DNA of 64,000 nucleotides, taken from the NCBI GenBank assembly GCA_910586005.1, contig CAJUHG010000001.1, positions 48,193 to 112,192 of the forward strand, read 5' to 3'. The stretch is from an uncultured Lachnospiraceae bacterium (GTDB lineage Bacteria > Bacillota > Clostridia > Lachnospirales > Lachnospiraceae). Shown here piece after piece: positions 36,294-45,855 of this stretch. Numbering within the stretch: position 1 is the first letter of the stretch; the number at the start of each line of letters is the position of its first letter. Made by a program: the position numbers and the translations under genes. Below the pieces are notes generated by a model. It had not been told where the DNA came from. It worked only from the letters and a program-made list of their open reading frames with translations, and made no database searches.

Positions 36294-38884
36294 TGATGAG
36301 AAAATATGAAAAAGAAGAACGATGGAAGGATGAAACTATCAAGCAATATTTAAAGAAAGCAGCCGAAGCAGAACCAATTCCAGAAAGTTTGCAGCCCAAA
36401 CAGATGGAAGTTTGGTTGAGAAAAATGATAATGGAACAAACTACTAACAAAAAAAAGGAAACAGAAAAAATTTCTGATAAAGATAAGAGCGAAATCCAAG
36501 AAATTTCTAAGAAAAACAAGAGTGAAATCCAAGAAATTTCCAAGAAAAACAAGAGTGAAATCCAAGAAATTTCCAATAAAAGTAAAAGCGAAACCCAAGA
36601 AATTTCTAAGGAGAATAAGAACGAAGCCCAAGAAACTTTTCATAAAAAGAAAGAAGGGAAAAGAATGAAAAAAGAAGAAAGATTGGAAGAAGTAAAAAGA
36701 GAGCAAAAGGATTTACCAGAACAAGGAAAACGAAAGGCGGGTAAGAAAACAGAAAAGAAGTATCATAAATGGTATTTTGGAACAACTGCTGCAGTAGCCT
36801 GTTTAGCAGTGATTTTATTTGCAACAGGCAAAAATATAGATTGGGAGAAAGGAATCTATCCGGAAAATACAAAAAATGAGAGCAATATGGCGGTAAATCC
36901 AAAAGAAGAAAAGGGGATTTGCAATAATACTGCTCCAAAAGAGAAAGAAGCAAAACAAGGAACCACTTATCAAGAGTTATATCAGAGTTTTTCAAAAGTT
37001 TGGAAAGAAGAGTCCATAAAATTTGAACAACAAAATAAAGCAGAGTTTGTGACAGATACTGCTACGAGTGGTGCTACAAGAGAAAATACTGATAGTTCAG
37101 GAGTAACAGAAGAAGCAGGGGCTGAAGACGATATGGCTGCATCAGGTGCTAGTAATAAGGAAATGTCTAGTGAGAATGAAAAATCTGCTGATTATGGAAA
37201 GACAAATCAACAAGAATCAGAGGTAGAAGAAGCAGATATTATTAAAAATGATGGTCGCTATTTGTATCAAGTGATGGAGCAAAGAGGAGATTATAGCATA
37301 CAAATTGTAGATACAAAGGATGGATTAAAAGAAGTTTCCAATATAAAAGTAGTAGAAGGGGATAGTTCTGTCAATGATATCTATGTTTGGAAAGATACCT
37401 TACTGATTTTGGAATCTGGATGGGCGAGAGGTGGGATAGAAGGAGAGGAAGGAACAGAGAAAGAAACAGAGGGAGGAATCAATCCATTACAAGGAATAAA
37501 AGATTTTATAGAAGATGTATTTGTTTCTGATGATATGACATCTTATACAGAAATTCCAGTTTCTGATGATATGACATCTTATACAGAAATTCCATATAGT
37601 AAAATTCATGTATATAATATCAAAGACCGCTCAAATCCAGTGGAATATCATACTTTTACAATAAAAGGGAATTATAAAGATTCTAGAATTTCAGATGGTT
37701 ATTTTTATTTCTTTGCACAATACAATGCAAATAAGCCAAACATAGAACGAGATTATAAGGCATATATTCCACAGTTAGAAGGAGAAATTTTGTCAGAAAA
37801 CCAGATTTATTTGCCAGAAGATGCTGATGAGGCAGCATATCTAGTTATGACTTCTATCAATATGGAAAAACCAGATGAATTTACAGACACAAAAGCGATT
37901 GTAACATCAGCAGATAAGTTTTATGTAAGTAAAGAGAATATTTATGTGTCAGATAGTAAATATATGCAATATGGAACGAAGACAGAACAAAGTGATAGTA
38001 CTAGGATTTTTCGTTTTTCCTATAAAGATGGAAAGATACAAAAAGAAGCAGAAGGAAGCGTACAGGGAACTTTAACAGATGATATGGCAATGAATGAATA
38101 CAATGGATATCTTCGTATGGTAACTACAGTAGAATCCCAATCTATGCAGGAAGTAAAAGATGATATCACAGGAGAGGTGATTGGTGATAGTGTTGTGGAA
38201 CATAAAACTACAAATAGTTTATATGTGTTAGATGAAAAGTTGGAAATAATAGGAAAAATTGAAAATCTTGCCAAAGAGGAACAGGTATATTCTGCGAGAT
38301 TTATGGGAGACTCTGGATACTTTGTAACCTTCAGACAAGTAGATCCATTATTTTCTGTAGACTTATCTAATCCAAGAGAACCAAAAATATTAGGTGAATT
38401 AAAAATCAGTGGATTTTCTGAGTATTTACACTTTTATGCAGATAATCTTCTTCTTGGAATTGGTATGGAAGCAGATGAAAACACAGGAGTTACAGAAAAT
38501 ATAAAGTTATCTATGTTTGATATATCAAATCCTGCGGATGTAAAAGAACAATCTAAATTAGATTTAGAAGATTATGAGTATTCAGAGGCTTTATATGACT
38601 ATAAATCTGTTTTGATTGATACAGATAAAAATCTCTTTGGATTTCATGCAGAAGGTTATGGAGAAGAATACAAAAGTAGTTATTTACTGTTTTCTTTTGA
38701 AGATGGAGCCTTTAAAGAAATTATGAGTATTGATTGTAGCAATCAAGATATTTATTCTTATCATATTCGGGGAACTTATATAGGAAATAATTTTTATCTG
38801 ATGTGTGGGAAAGGAAGAATAGAGGAATATAGCTTGACAGATGGAAGTAAAATTGGAGAATTGGTTCATGAGATGCAAGAATAA
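36293..38884 (+). CDS. Membrane-anchored beta-propeller protein, candidate anti-sigma factor
   Basis: An 863-residue protein. Residues 1-160 are charged and presumably cytoplasmic, with five 11-residue repeats (KSEIQEISKKN and variants, residues 65-119; DNA 36485-36649). One membrane helix follows at about 160-178 (WYFGTTAAVACLAVILFATG). The outer part from about 295 matches the C-terminal beta-propeller family (Beta_propel), opening KNDGRYLYQV. A 12-residue segment VSDDMTSYTEIP is tandemly duplicated (DNA 37523-37594). GGAGG precedes the ATG at 36293. By operon and topology it likely senses an outside signal and controls the ECF sigma factor. Confidence 0.8.
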   Translation: MMRKYEKEERWKDETIKQYLKKAAEAEPIPESLQPKQMEVWLRKMIMEQTTNKKKETEKISDKDKSEIQEISKKNKSEIQEISKKNKSEIQEISNKSKSETQEISKENKNEAQETFHKKKEGKRMKKEERLEEVKREQKDLPEQGKRKAGKKTEKKYHKWYFGTTAAVACLAVILFATGKNIDWEKGIYPENTKNESNMAVNPKEEKGICNNTAPKEKEAKQGTTYQELYQSFSKVWKEESIKFEQQNKAEFVTDTATSGATRENTDSSGVTEEAGAEDDMAASGASNKEMSSENEKSADYGKTNQQESEVEEADIIKNDGRYLYQVMEQRGDYSIQIVDTKDGLKEVSNIKVVEGDSSVNDIYVWKDTLLILESGWARGGIEGEEGTEKETEGGINPLQGIKDFIEDVFVSDDMTSYTEIPVSDDMTSYTEIPYSKIHVYNIKDRSNPVEYHTFTIKGNYKDSRISDGYFYFFAQYNANKPNIERDYKAYIPQLEGEILSENQIYLPEDADEAAYLVMTSINMEKPDEFTDTKAIVTSADKFYVSKENIYVSDSKYMQYGTKTEQSDSTRIFRFSYKDGKIQKEAEGSVQGTLTDDMAMNEYNGYLRMVTTVESQSMQEVKDDITGEVIGDSVVEHKTTNSLYVLDEKLEIIGKIENLAKEEQVYSARFMGDSGYFVTFRQVDPLFSVDLSNPREPKILGELKISGFSEYLHFYADNLLLGIGMEADENTGVTENIKLSMFDISNPADVKEQSKLDLEDYEYSEALYDYKSVLIDTDKNLFGFHAEGYGEEYKSSYLLFSFEDGAFKEIMSIDCSNQDIYSYHIRGTYIGNNFYLMCGKGRIEEYSLTDGSKIGELVHEMQE

Positions 38885-38957
38885 TAGGTATAAGAAGTAA
38901 TATTGCCTTATAAGATATGATATAAGGATGATAAATATTAATAAAAACATATTTAAA

Positions 38958-39006
38958 AATAGAATGTTCCAAACGTCACTTTCAGATTTTTGGAACACTC
39001 TATTTT
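38958..39006. terminator. Bidirectional terminator between propeller and PHP genes
   Basis: AATAGAATGTTCCAAA (38958-38973) pairs with TTTGGAACACTCTATT with one internal mismatch, followed by TTTT. A-rich sequence on the left serves the convergent gene. Confidence 0.75.
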
Positions 39007-39048
39007 CATGTTATCTTGAAGGTATAAATAGACAATAAGTAGTTCACT

Positions 39049-39855
39049 TTAATCTATAAGATAAAAGATTGGTTTTCTTTTTTGATACACGGTATAGTAT
39101 TTAAATCCAGCTTCTTTTAGTATGTTAGGCACTTTTTGAAAATCATATGCTACATGTTTAGGAGTGTGAGCATCTGCTCCAATTGTAATAATTTCTCCAC
39201 CCAGTTCTCTGTAACGTTTTAAAATCTTTTCTGTTGGGTTGGGATGTCCAAGTCCATATTTAAAACCACCTGTATTAATTTCAATCCCTTTCCCTTTTTG
39301 AATAAGCATCTGTAAGATATGATCTATTACATCTGAAAATTTTTCATAGGTATAATAATGGTTGGTATTGGGACCATATCGCACCACATAATCAAGATGA
39401 CCATATACATCAAAACAGTCAAAAACAGCAAGATTTTCTAAAATGGATTCAAAATATTCCAGATAGGCTTCATCTTCTGTCTTTCCTTGATAATAATCTG
39501 AATAATAGGGGTCCATATGATGAACCATATGAGAAGAACCAATTACAAAATCAAAAGGATATTCTTGAATGATAGCAGGAAGTTTATGTTCAAGATGAGG
39601 TTGTAGTCCAAGTTCTACACCGATATATACAGGAAATTGATTTAAAAATTGTAATTGAATTTCTTGTATTTCTCTAAAATATTCAGGAAAATCAATTAGA
39701 AATTTGTCAGGCGATTGTGCTAAATAATCCAGATCCAAATGATCTGTAAAACAAATTCCATCAAGACCTGCTTTTCTGGAGGCTTGTACCATTTCATAGG
39801 TGTTTGCCATGCTATCACCAGAAAAATGTGTGTGCATATGTGTATCCCAAAGCAT
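39049..39855 (-). CDS. PHP-domain histidinol-phosphatase-like hydrolase
   Basis: A 268-residue PHP-family protein. It begins DTHMHTHFSGDS (metal-binding histidines), then CFTDHLDLDYL, GVELGLQP, GSSHMVH, GHLDYVVRYGPN, EINTGGFKYGLGHPNP and GADAHTP, the ordered PHP metal ligands. Length fits HisJ/HisK-type L-histidinol-phosphate phosphatase. No other his gene is present, so a related phosphatase role is possible. The ATG at 39855 follows a GGAGAAA site. Confidence 0.8.
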   Translation of the reverse strand: MLWDTHMHTHFSGDSMANTYEMVQASRKAGLDGICFTDHLDLDYLAQSPDKFLIDFPEYFREIQEIQLQFLNQFPVYIGVELGLQPHLEHKLPAIIQEYPFDFVIGSSHMVHHMDPYYSDYYQGKTEDEAYLEYFESILENLAVFDCFDVYGHLDYVVRYGPNTNHYYTYEKFSDVIDHILQMLIQKGKGIEINTGGFKYGLGHPNPTEKILKRYRELGGEIITIGADAHTPKHVAYDFQKVPNILKEAGFKYYTVYQKRKPIFYLID

Positions 39856-39899
39856 AAAAATTTCTCCTTAAAGTTTTTCCAATCTGTTTCAATGAAAAA

Positions 39900-40157
39900 T
39901 TATTCTGCTGTAGTCTCAGTATTCAGTCCATTTAAATAATTATTTAGTGCATCTAAATTAACTTCTGTCTGTGTAGGATTTTTTTCTTTTTGAGTATGAA
40001 AATATCCATAAGCAGAATAACCTACCCAACCAATTACTGCAATGCAGACTATTGTACTGCAAACAGTAGTTATGGTGCGTTTGATTTTTTCTTGCTTCAT
40101 AATTTTTTTGCGATTCGCTTTTTCTTCTTTGTAGCGATCTACTTTTGCTTGACTCAT
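39900..40157 (-). CDS. Small single-pass membrane protein, unknown function
   Basis: An 85-residue protein: a strongly basic N-terminal 28 residues (KEEKANRKKIMKQEKIKR), one membrane helix (about 30-52), then a short polar outside tail rich in Asn and Thr. AAGGAGTG precedes the ATG on the minus strand. It is upstream of the PHP gene on the same strand with 44 bp between, so the two may be one transcript. I do not recognise a family. Confidence 0.65.
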   Translation of the reverse strand: MSQAKVDRYKEEKANRKKIMKQEKIKRTITTVCSTIVCIAVIGWVGYSAYGYFHTQKEKNPTQTEVNLDALNNYLNGLNTETTAE

Positions 40158-40336
40158 AGAAACACTCCTTGTAATTTAATTTAATCTCAAATCGCCTATA
40201 GTATACACTATTTTTGTGAAAAAGTCTTGAAAAAACAAAAAAAAGTTCAAGAAAAGGAAAAAAAACATAGTTTTCTATGTTAGAAATCTGTGTTAGAATA
40301 GCAGATATATTTAAATGGGGGAGGAAGGAGAACATT

Positions 40337-41185
40337 ATGAGTTTAGCAGATCATATTTTTATCAGTATGTGTCAAGATATTTTAGAACATGGTATTAGTA
40401 CAGAAGGAGAAAAGGTGCGTCCTCATTGGGAGGATGGAACGAGTGCCTATACAATAAAAAAATTTGGTATTGTAAATCGTTATGATTTATCAAAAGAATT
40501 TCCAGCGATTACTTTAAGAAAGACAGCGATTAAAAGCTGTACAGATGAGATACTTTGGATTTGGCAAAAAAAATCCAACAATATTTCTGAACTAAATAGT
40601 AATATTTGGGATGAATGGGCAGATGAAACAGGTTCTATTGGAAAAGCCTATGGCTATCAGATGAGTGTTAAACATCAATATAAAGAAGGTGAAATGGACC
40701 AAGTGGATCGTGTAATTTATGATTTGAAAAATAATCCTTTTAGTCGAAGAATTTTAACAAATATGTATGTACATCAAGATTTAAGCGAAATGAATCTTTA
40801 TCCTTGTGCCTATAGTATGACTTTCAATGTAACACAGCAGGTAGGTCATGAGAAATTAACATTGAATGCTATTTTAAATCAACGTTCCCAAGATATTCTT
40901 ACAGCAAATAATTGGAATGTGTGCCAATATGCAGTATTGATGCATATGTTAGCACAAGTCTGTGAGATGGAAGTAGGAGAATTGGTACATGTAATTGCAG
41001 ATGCCCATATTTATGACCGTCATGTTCCTCTGATAAAAGAATTGATTACAAGAGAAACGTATCCTGCACCTGAATTTTGGCTGAATCCAGAAATCAAAGA
41101 TTTTTATAAATTTACAAAAGAAGATGTAAAATTAGAGCATTATAGAACTGGACCACAAATTACAAATATTCCCGTTGCAGTGTAA
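40337..41185 (+). CDS. thyA: Thymidylate synthase
   Basis: A 282-residue ThyA. The catalytic Cys is in LYPCAYSMTFNV, substrate-binding residues are in NQRSQDILTANNWNVCQYA, and the C-terminal QITNIPVAV matches the folate-site tail. It makes dTMP from dUMP with methylene-tetrahydrofolate. The start at 40337 is preceded by GGAGGAAGGAG. The dihydrofolate reductase gene follows, giving a complete dTMP/folate cycle pair. Confidence 0.93.
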   Translation: MSLADHIFISMCQDILEHGISTEGEKVRPHWEDGTSAYTIKKFGIVNRYDLSKEFPAITLRKTAIKSCTDEILWIWQKKSNNISELNSNIWDEWADETGSIGKAYGYQMSVKHQYKEGEMDQVDRVIYDLKNNPFSRRILTNMYVHQDLSEMNLYPCAYSMTFNVTQQVGHEKLTLNAILNQRSQDILTANNWNVCQYAVLMHMLAQVCEMEVGELVHVIADAHIYDRHVPLIKELITRETYPAPEFWLNPEIKDFYKFTKEDVKLEHYRTGPQITNIPVAV

Positions 41186-41327
41186 GGAGAGATAAAATAA
41201 TTGTAGTAAATATTATAAAATTCAGCATTTTTAATCTTATCTGGGTATTTTGAATATCCACTTTGACTTTTATCCATAAACTATTTTATACTATCTAATT
41301 TATATAAGATGGAAAGGAGAAATAAGT

Positions 41328-41819
41328 ATGAATTTAATTGCAGCCGTAGATAAAAATTGGGCGATTGGTTTAAATAATAAATTACTGGTAAGGATTCCAG
41401 AGGATCAGAAATTTTTCAGGAATACCACAACTGGAAAAGTAGTGGTAATGGGAAGAAAAACGTTGGAAAGTTTTCCCCAAGGACAACCTTTAAAAAATAG
41501 AACAAATATTGTATTAACAAGAGACAAAAACTATCAGAAAAAGGATGTAGTAATTGTACACAGTATGGAACAACTTTTGGAAGAACTAAAACAGTACAAC
41601 AGTGAAGATATTTATATTATTGGTGGGGAAAGTATTTATCGTCAGATGGTAGATATGTGTGATATCGCTCATATTACAAAAATTGATTTTGAATATATGG
41701 CTGATTCATGGTTTCCTAATTTAGATGAAAAGGATGAATGGGAGATTACTGCTGATAGTGAGGAACAAACCTATTTTGATTTGGAATACTATTTCCTCAA
41801 ATATGAGAGGAAAAAATAG
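41328..41819 (+). CDS. folA: Dihydrofolate reductase
   Basis: A 163-residue DHFR. Motifs: LIAAVDKNWAIGLNNKLLVR at the active site, GKVVVMGRKTLESFP, NIVLTRD and IYIIGGESIYRQM. It regenerates tetrahydrofolate consumed by ThyA. AAGGAG precedes the ATG. The permease gene starts 1 bp after its stop codon. Confidence 0.95.
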   Translation: MNLIAAVDKNWAIGLNNKLLVRIPEDQKFFRNTTTGKVVVMGRKTLESFPQGQPLKNRTNIVLTRDKNYQKKDVVIVHSMEQLLEELKQYNSEDIYIIGGESIYRQMVDMCDIAHITKIDFEYMADSWFPNLDEKDEWEITADSEEQTYFDLEYYFLKYERKK

Positions 41820-41820
41820 A

Positions 41821-42771
41821 ATGGAAAACTTTATTTTCAGTATCAATGTAACCATCCCTATTTTTTTAGTAATGTTACTTGGTTGGGGACTGAAGCAAAT
41901 TGGCATGTTAAATGATAATTTTGTTACAATAGCAAATAAATTTAATTTTCAAGTAACATTGCCTTGTTTGTTATTGAAAGATATTTCTTCTGTGGATATT
42001 CGAGCAGTATTTGATTTAAATTATGTGTTATTTTGTGCGCTTGTTAGCTCAGTTTGTTTTTGGTTAATTTGGGGCAGCGCAAAATTATTGATAAAAGATA
42101 ATTATATGATAGGAGCATTTGTACAGGCTTCTTTTCGTAGCAGTGCAGCAGTGATGGGACTTGCTTTTATCCAAAATATCTATGGACAGTCGGCGATGGG
42201 ACCATTGATGATTATTGGAGCAGTGCCCTTATATAATATTTATTCAGTTATTGTATTGACTTTTGAAGGAGAACATGACAAAGACTTGAATAAGGTTGAA
42301 AAAATAAAAGATGCTTTTTTAAATATTTTAAAAAATCCCATTATTATTGGAATTTTCTTAGGACTGTTTGCTTCTCTGTTGAAAATTCATTTCCCGCTTA
42401 TGGTAGAGAAAACAATTGGAAATATTGCGCAAATGGCTACACCATTGGCCTTGATCACCCTTGGGGCAGGTTTTGAGGGAAGAAAAGCAATAGCAAAGGT
42501 AAAACCAACGATAGAAGCAGCTTTCCTTAAGTTAGTGGCACAGCCTTTGCTATTTCTTCCTGTTGCTATTATAATGGGATTTCAAGGGGAGAAATTAATT
42601 GGCATTTTAATTATGCTTGCTTCTCCTACTACACCGAGTTGTTATATTATGGCAAAAAATATGGGGCATGATGGAATATTAACTGCTAGTATTGTAGTGG
42701 CGACTACATTATTGGCTTCCTTTACGTTGACAGGTTGGATTTTTTTGTTGAGAACCTTGGGCTATATTTAG
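41821..42771 (+). CDS. AEC-family permease (auxin efflux carrier type)
   Basis: A 316-residue membrane protein with about ten helices and the AEC-type features PIFLVMLLGWGLKQIGML, SFRSSAAVMGLAF and ASPTTPSCYIMAKNMG. The start at 41821 with GAGG nearby removes a 32-residue non-hydrophobic extension that overlaps folA. It is probably co-transcribed with thyA-folA by adjacency, but no functional link is evident. Substrate unknown, likely an organic acid. Confidence 0.82.
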   Translation: MENFIFSINVTIPIFLVMLLGWGLKQIGMLNDNFVTIANKFNFQVTLPCLLLKDISSVDIRAVFDLNYVLFCALVSSVCFWLIWGSAKLLIKDNYMIGAFVQASFRSSAAVMGLAFIQNIYGQSAMGPLMIIGAVPLYNIYSVIVLTFEGEHDKDLNKVEKIKDAFLNILKNPIIIGIFLGLFASLLKIHFPLMVEKTIGNIAQMATPLALITLGAGFEGRKAIAKVKPTIEAAFLKLVAQPLLFLPVAIIMGFQGEKLIGILIMLASPTTPSCYIMAKNMGHDGILTASIVVATTLLASFTLTGWIFLLRTLGYI

Positions 42772-42941
42772 TCTATATGAATTACCTTTTATTTATTATA
42801 TCAATGATTTTTTGTAGAAAATAGTTAGATATATTTTATAAATGCCATAAATTTAAACAAGAATGCTACTTTGCGAAAAGAAATATATCTGTTAAAATGG
42901 AACATATTTGATTTAGTTAAAAAAGATAGAGGTGAAAAGAT

Positions 42942-44666
42942 ATGGCAATGGATATAACTGGAAGAAAATTATTTGTGAAAGCGTTACTAGAAGAAGGTGT
43001 GGATACTGTATTTGGTTATCCAGGTGGAATGGTAACAGATATTTTGGATGAATTATATAAACATGAAGAGATAGAATTGGTTTTACCAAGACATGAACAA
43101 GGATTGATTCATGAAGCAGAAGGATATGCAAAAGCAACTGGAAAAGTTGGAGTCTGTATTGTAACTAGTGGTCCGGGTGCTACCAATATTATAACAGGAT
43201 TGGCAGATGCCCATTATGATAATATTCCATTGGTATGTATTACAGGACAAGTGCCCTTAAATTTAATAGGAAACGATGCTTTTCAAGAAGTAGATATTGT
43301 AGGAATGACTCGAAGTATTACAAAATATGGAGTGACAGTGCGTGATAGAAAAGAGCTTGGAAAGATTTTAAAAATGGCATTTCATATTGCAAAAACGGGA
43401 AAGCCAGGTCCTGTGTTAATTGATTTGCCTAAAGATATCCAAACAGCGCCAGGTCCAGGAGAATATCCAGAATCAGTATCGATTCGTGGATATAAGCCCA
43501 ATGAAAGTGTTCATGTAGGACAATTGAAAAAAGGGTATAAATTATTAAAATCAGCAAAGAAACCATTATTTTTAATTGGTGGTGGAGTAAATAGTGCTAA
43601 AGCAAATGATAAAATGTTAAAGTTAGTAGAACAGACAAAGGTGCCTGTAGTTACAACGATTATGGGAAAAGGTGCAATTCCTACCAATCATCCCTATTAT
43701 ATTGGAAATAGTGGGATGCATGGAAAATATGCTGCTAATATTGCAGTAGGACAATGTGATGTACTGTTTTCCATTGGAACACGATTTAATGACAGAATTA
43801 CGGGTGATCTAAATGAATTTGCCCCTAATGCTCAGATTGTGCATGTAGACATTGATACAGCAGCTATTTCTAGAAATGTAGTGGTAGATGTACCAATTGT
43901 AGCAGATGCCAATCTTGCATTAGAAAAATTATTAGAATGGGCAGAACCTCAGAATACAGAAGAGTGGCTGTTACAAATACAAGAGTGGGACAAAGAAAAT
44001 CCTTTAGAAATGCGCAGAGATAAAGGAATGACACCTCAGATGATTATGGAAGGTATCAATCAACAATTCCCAGAAGGAATTATTGTAACAGATGTGGGAC
44101 AGCATCAAATGTGGGCCTCTCAATATATAGAGTTAAATGAAAACAAGCAATATATCACTTCTGGAGGTCTTGGTACTATGGGCTTTGGATTTCCAGCAGC
44201 AATAGGAGCAAAGATTGGCTGTCCTGATAAACAAGTAATCTGTATTAGCGGAGATGGTGGTATGCAGATGAATATACAGGAACTTGCTACAGCGATGGCA
44301 CAAGAAGCCAATATCATTGTGTGTATACTAAATAATTATTATCTGGGAATGGTGCGTCAGATGCAACAGCTTTTTTATGGGAAGCGCTATGAGGCAACTT
44401 GTCTGCGGAGAAGAAAAAACTGTCCTAAAGACTGTAAAGGACCAAATTCTGCTTGTCCTCCTTATGAACCAGATTTTGTAAAATTAGCTGAGAGTTATGG
44501 AGCTTTTGGAATTAGAGTAACAAAAGAAGAAGAAATAGTACCTGCATTTGAAAAAGCTAAGATGCAAAACACTCCTGTTCTTATTGAATTTTTGATTGCC
44601 ACAGAAGAGATTGTATTACCTATGGTAAAAGGTGGAAATCCTATGACAGAAATGATTTTAAAATAA
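42942..44666 (+). CDS. ilvB: Acetolactate synthase large subunit
   Basis: A 574-residue ThDP enzyme. Motifs: FGYPGGMVTDILDEL, the catalytic Glu in LVLPRHEQG, TSGPGATN, FNDRITG, and the ThDP/Mg site GDGGMQMNIQELATA ending NNYYLGMVRQMQ. It makes acetolactate for valine/leucine/isoleucine. An insertion between FYGKRYEAT and PPYEPDFVKLA holds four cysteines (C487, C494, C498, C505) spaced x6-x3-x6. The small subunit gene follows after 17 bp. Confidence 0.93.
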   Translation: MAMDITGRKLFVKALLEEGVDTVFGYPGGMVTDILDELYKHEEIELVLPRHEQGLIHEAEGYAKATGKVGVCIVTSGPGATNIITGLADAHYDNIPLVCITGQVPLNLIGNDAFQEVDIVGMTRSITKYGVTVRDRKELGKILKMAFHIAKTGKPGPVLIDLPKDIQTAPGPGEYPESVSIRGYKPNESVHVGQLKKGYKLLKSAKKPLFLIGGGVNSAKANDKMLKLVEQTKVPVVTTIMGKGAIPTNHPYYIGNSGMHGKYAANIAVGQCDVLFSIGTRFNDRITGDLNEFAPNAQIVHVDIDTAAISRNVVVDVPIVADANLALEKLLEWAEPQNTEEWLLQIQEWDKENPLEMRRDKGMTPQMIMEGINQQFPEGIIVTDVGQHQMWASQYIELNENKQYITSGGLGTMGFGFPAAIGAKIGCPDKQVICISGDGGMQMNIQELATAMAQEANIIVCILNNYYLGMVRQMQQLFYGKRYEATCLRRRKNCPKDCKGPNSACPPYEPDFVKLAESYGAFGIRVTKEEEIVPAFEKAKMQNTPVLIEFLIATEEIVLPMVKGGNPMTEMILK

Positions 44667-44683
44667 GGAAAGGAGAATATAAT

Positions 44684-45205
44684 ATGAAAAATAGATGGAT
44701 TGCTTTATATGTAGAAAATCAAGTTGGAGTTCTTGCAAAAGTTTCTGGTCTCTTTTCTGGAAAGTCTTATAATTTGCAAAGCCTTACGGTGGGAACTACA
44801 GAGGATGAGACGGTGTCTCGTATGACAATTTGTGTGACTAGTGATGACATTACCTTTGAACAAATAAAAAAGCAATTAAACCGTATGGTGGAGGTTATCA
44901 AGGTAATAGATCTTACAGATATGCCAATTCATATGAAAGAAATTTTATTTGCAAAGGTAAAGAATTGTTCTGTGGCAGATAAGGCAGAATTATTTCAGAT
45001 TGCCCAAGTATTTCATGTGGAAGTGGTAGATATTGGGACAGATAGTGTATTGTTGGAATCGAAAATGACAGAGCGCAGAAACAATGAACTGATTGATTTG
45101 TTGCGCAGTAAATATAAGCAGATTGAAATTGTTCGAGGTGGAGCAGTGGCAATAGAATCTATCAGTACTTCTTGTGCTGGAAGAGCAGAATATTTTAGAA
45201 AGTAA
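44684..45205 (+). CDS. ilvN: Acetolactate synthase small subunit
   Basis: A 173-residue regulatory subunit. The N-terminal ACT domain reads ALYVENQVGVLAKVSGLFSG, followed by a C-terminal domain (EILFAKVKNC, VFHVEVVDIG). It binds valine and gives feedback control of IlvB. GGAAAGGAG precedes the ATG. The nicotinamidase-like gene starts 15 bp downstream, so transcription may continue into it. Confidence 0.93.
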   Translation: MKNRWIALYVENQVGVLAKVSGLFSGKSYNLQSLTVGTTEDETVSRMTICVTSDDITFEQIKKQLNRMVEVIKVIDLTDMPIHMKEILFAKVKNCSVADKAELFQIAQVFHVEVVDIGTDSVLLESKMTERRNNELIDLLRSKYKQIEIVRGGAVAIESISTSCAGRAEYFRK

Positions 45206-45220
45206 AAAGGAGTGATGGAG

Positions 45221-45754
45221 ATGCGCAAAATTTTAATTGTAGTGGATATGCAAAAAGATTTTATTGATGGAACTTTGGGAACCAAGGAAGCACAAGAAAT
45301 AGTAGCTCCTGTAATAGAAAAAATGAAATCTTATCAGAAAGCTGATATTTATGCAACTAGAGACACACATGGAGAAAACTACTTAGAGACAGCAGAAGGA
45401 AAAAATCTTCCAGTTGTGCATTGTGTAAAAGGATCAAAAGGATGGGAATTACATCCACAAGTGGAAGCACTTGTAAATGCTTCCAATATTATAGATAAAC
45501 CAACCTTTGGTTCTATAAAACTTATGGAATTTTTACAACAGGAAAATCAAAAAGAAATGTTGGAAATTGAATTAGTAGGTTTATGTACAGATATTTGTGT
45601 AGTGAGTAATGCATTGTTACTAAAAGCTGCTATGCCAGAGATTTCTATTTGTGTGGATGCTTCTTGTTGTGCAGGAGTTACACCAGAATCTCATAAGGCA
45701 GCATTAGTTACTATGAAAATGTGCCAAATTGGATTAGAGAATGCCAAGCAATAA
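45221..45754 (+). CDS. Isochorismatase-family hydrolase, nicotinamidase-like
   Basis: A 177-residue cysteine hydrolase. The catalytic Asp is in IVVDMQKDFIDG, Lys lies in DKPTFGS, and the nucleophilic Cys is in ELVGLCTDICVVSNA (VxxLCTDxCV). The sequence fits nicotinamidase/pyrazinamidase, which recycles nicotinamide to NAD. AAAGGAG is 9 nt before the ATG at 45221; ATG 45215 is too close. Confidence 0.8.
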   Translation: MRKILIVVDMQKDFIDGTLGTKEAQEIVAPVIEKMKSYQKADIYATRDTHGENYLETAEGKNLPVVHCVKGSKGWELHPQVEALVNASNIIDKPTFGSIKLMEFLQQENQKEMLEIELVGLCTDICVVSNALLLKAAMPEISICVDASCCAGVTPESHKAALVTMKMCQIGLENAKQ

Positions 45755-45855
45755 AATATTGACATACTAGAATAATACATATGCTTTTTGTAAAAACTAT
45801 GAAATCATACCTAACAGATTTCGAGAAAGGTAATAGAAAAACTGGAGGAAGATTT

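Noticed and set aside
45781..45855. N-terminal extension of the GPH symporter
   Set aside because: It lacks a ribosome site and is polar; the ATG at 45856 follows GGAGG and begins with the family's usual N-terminus.
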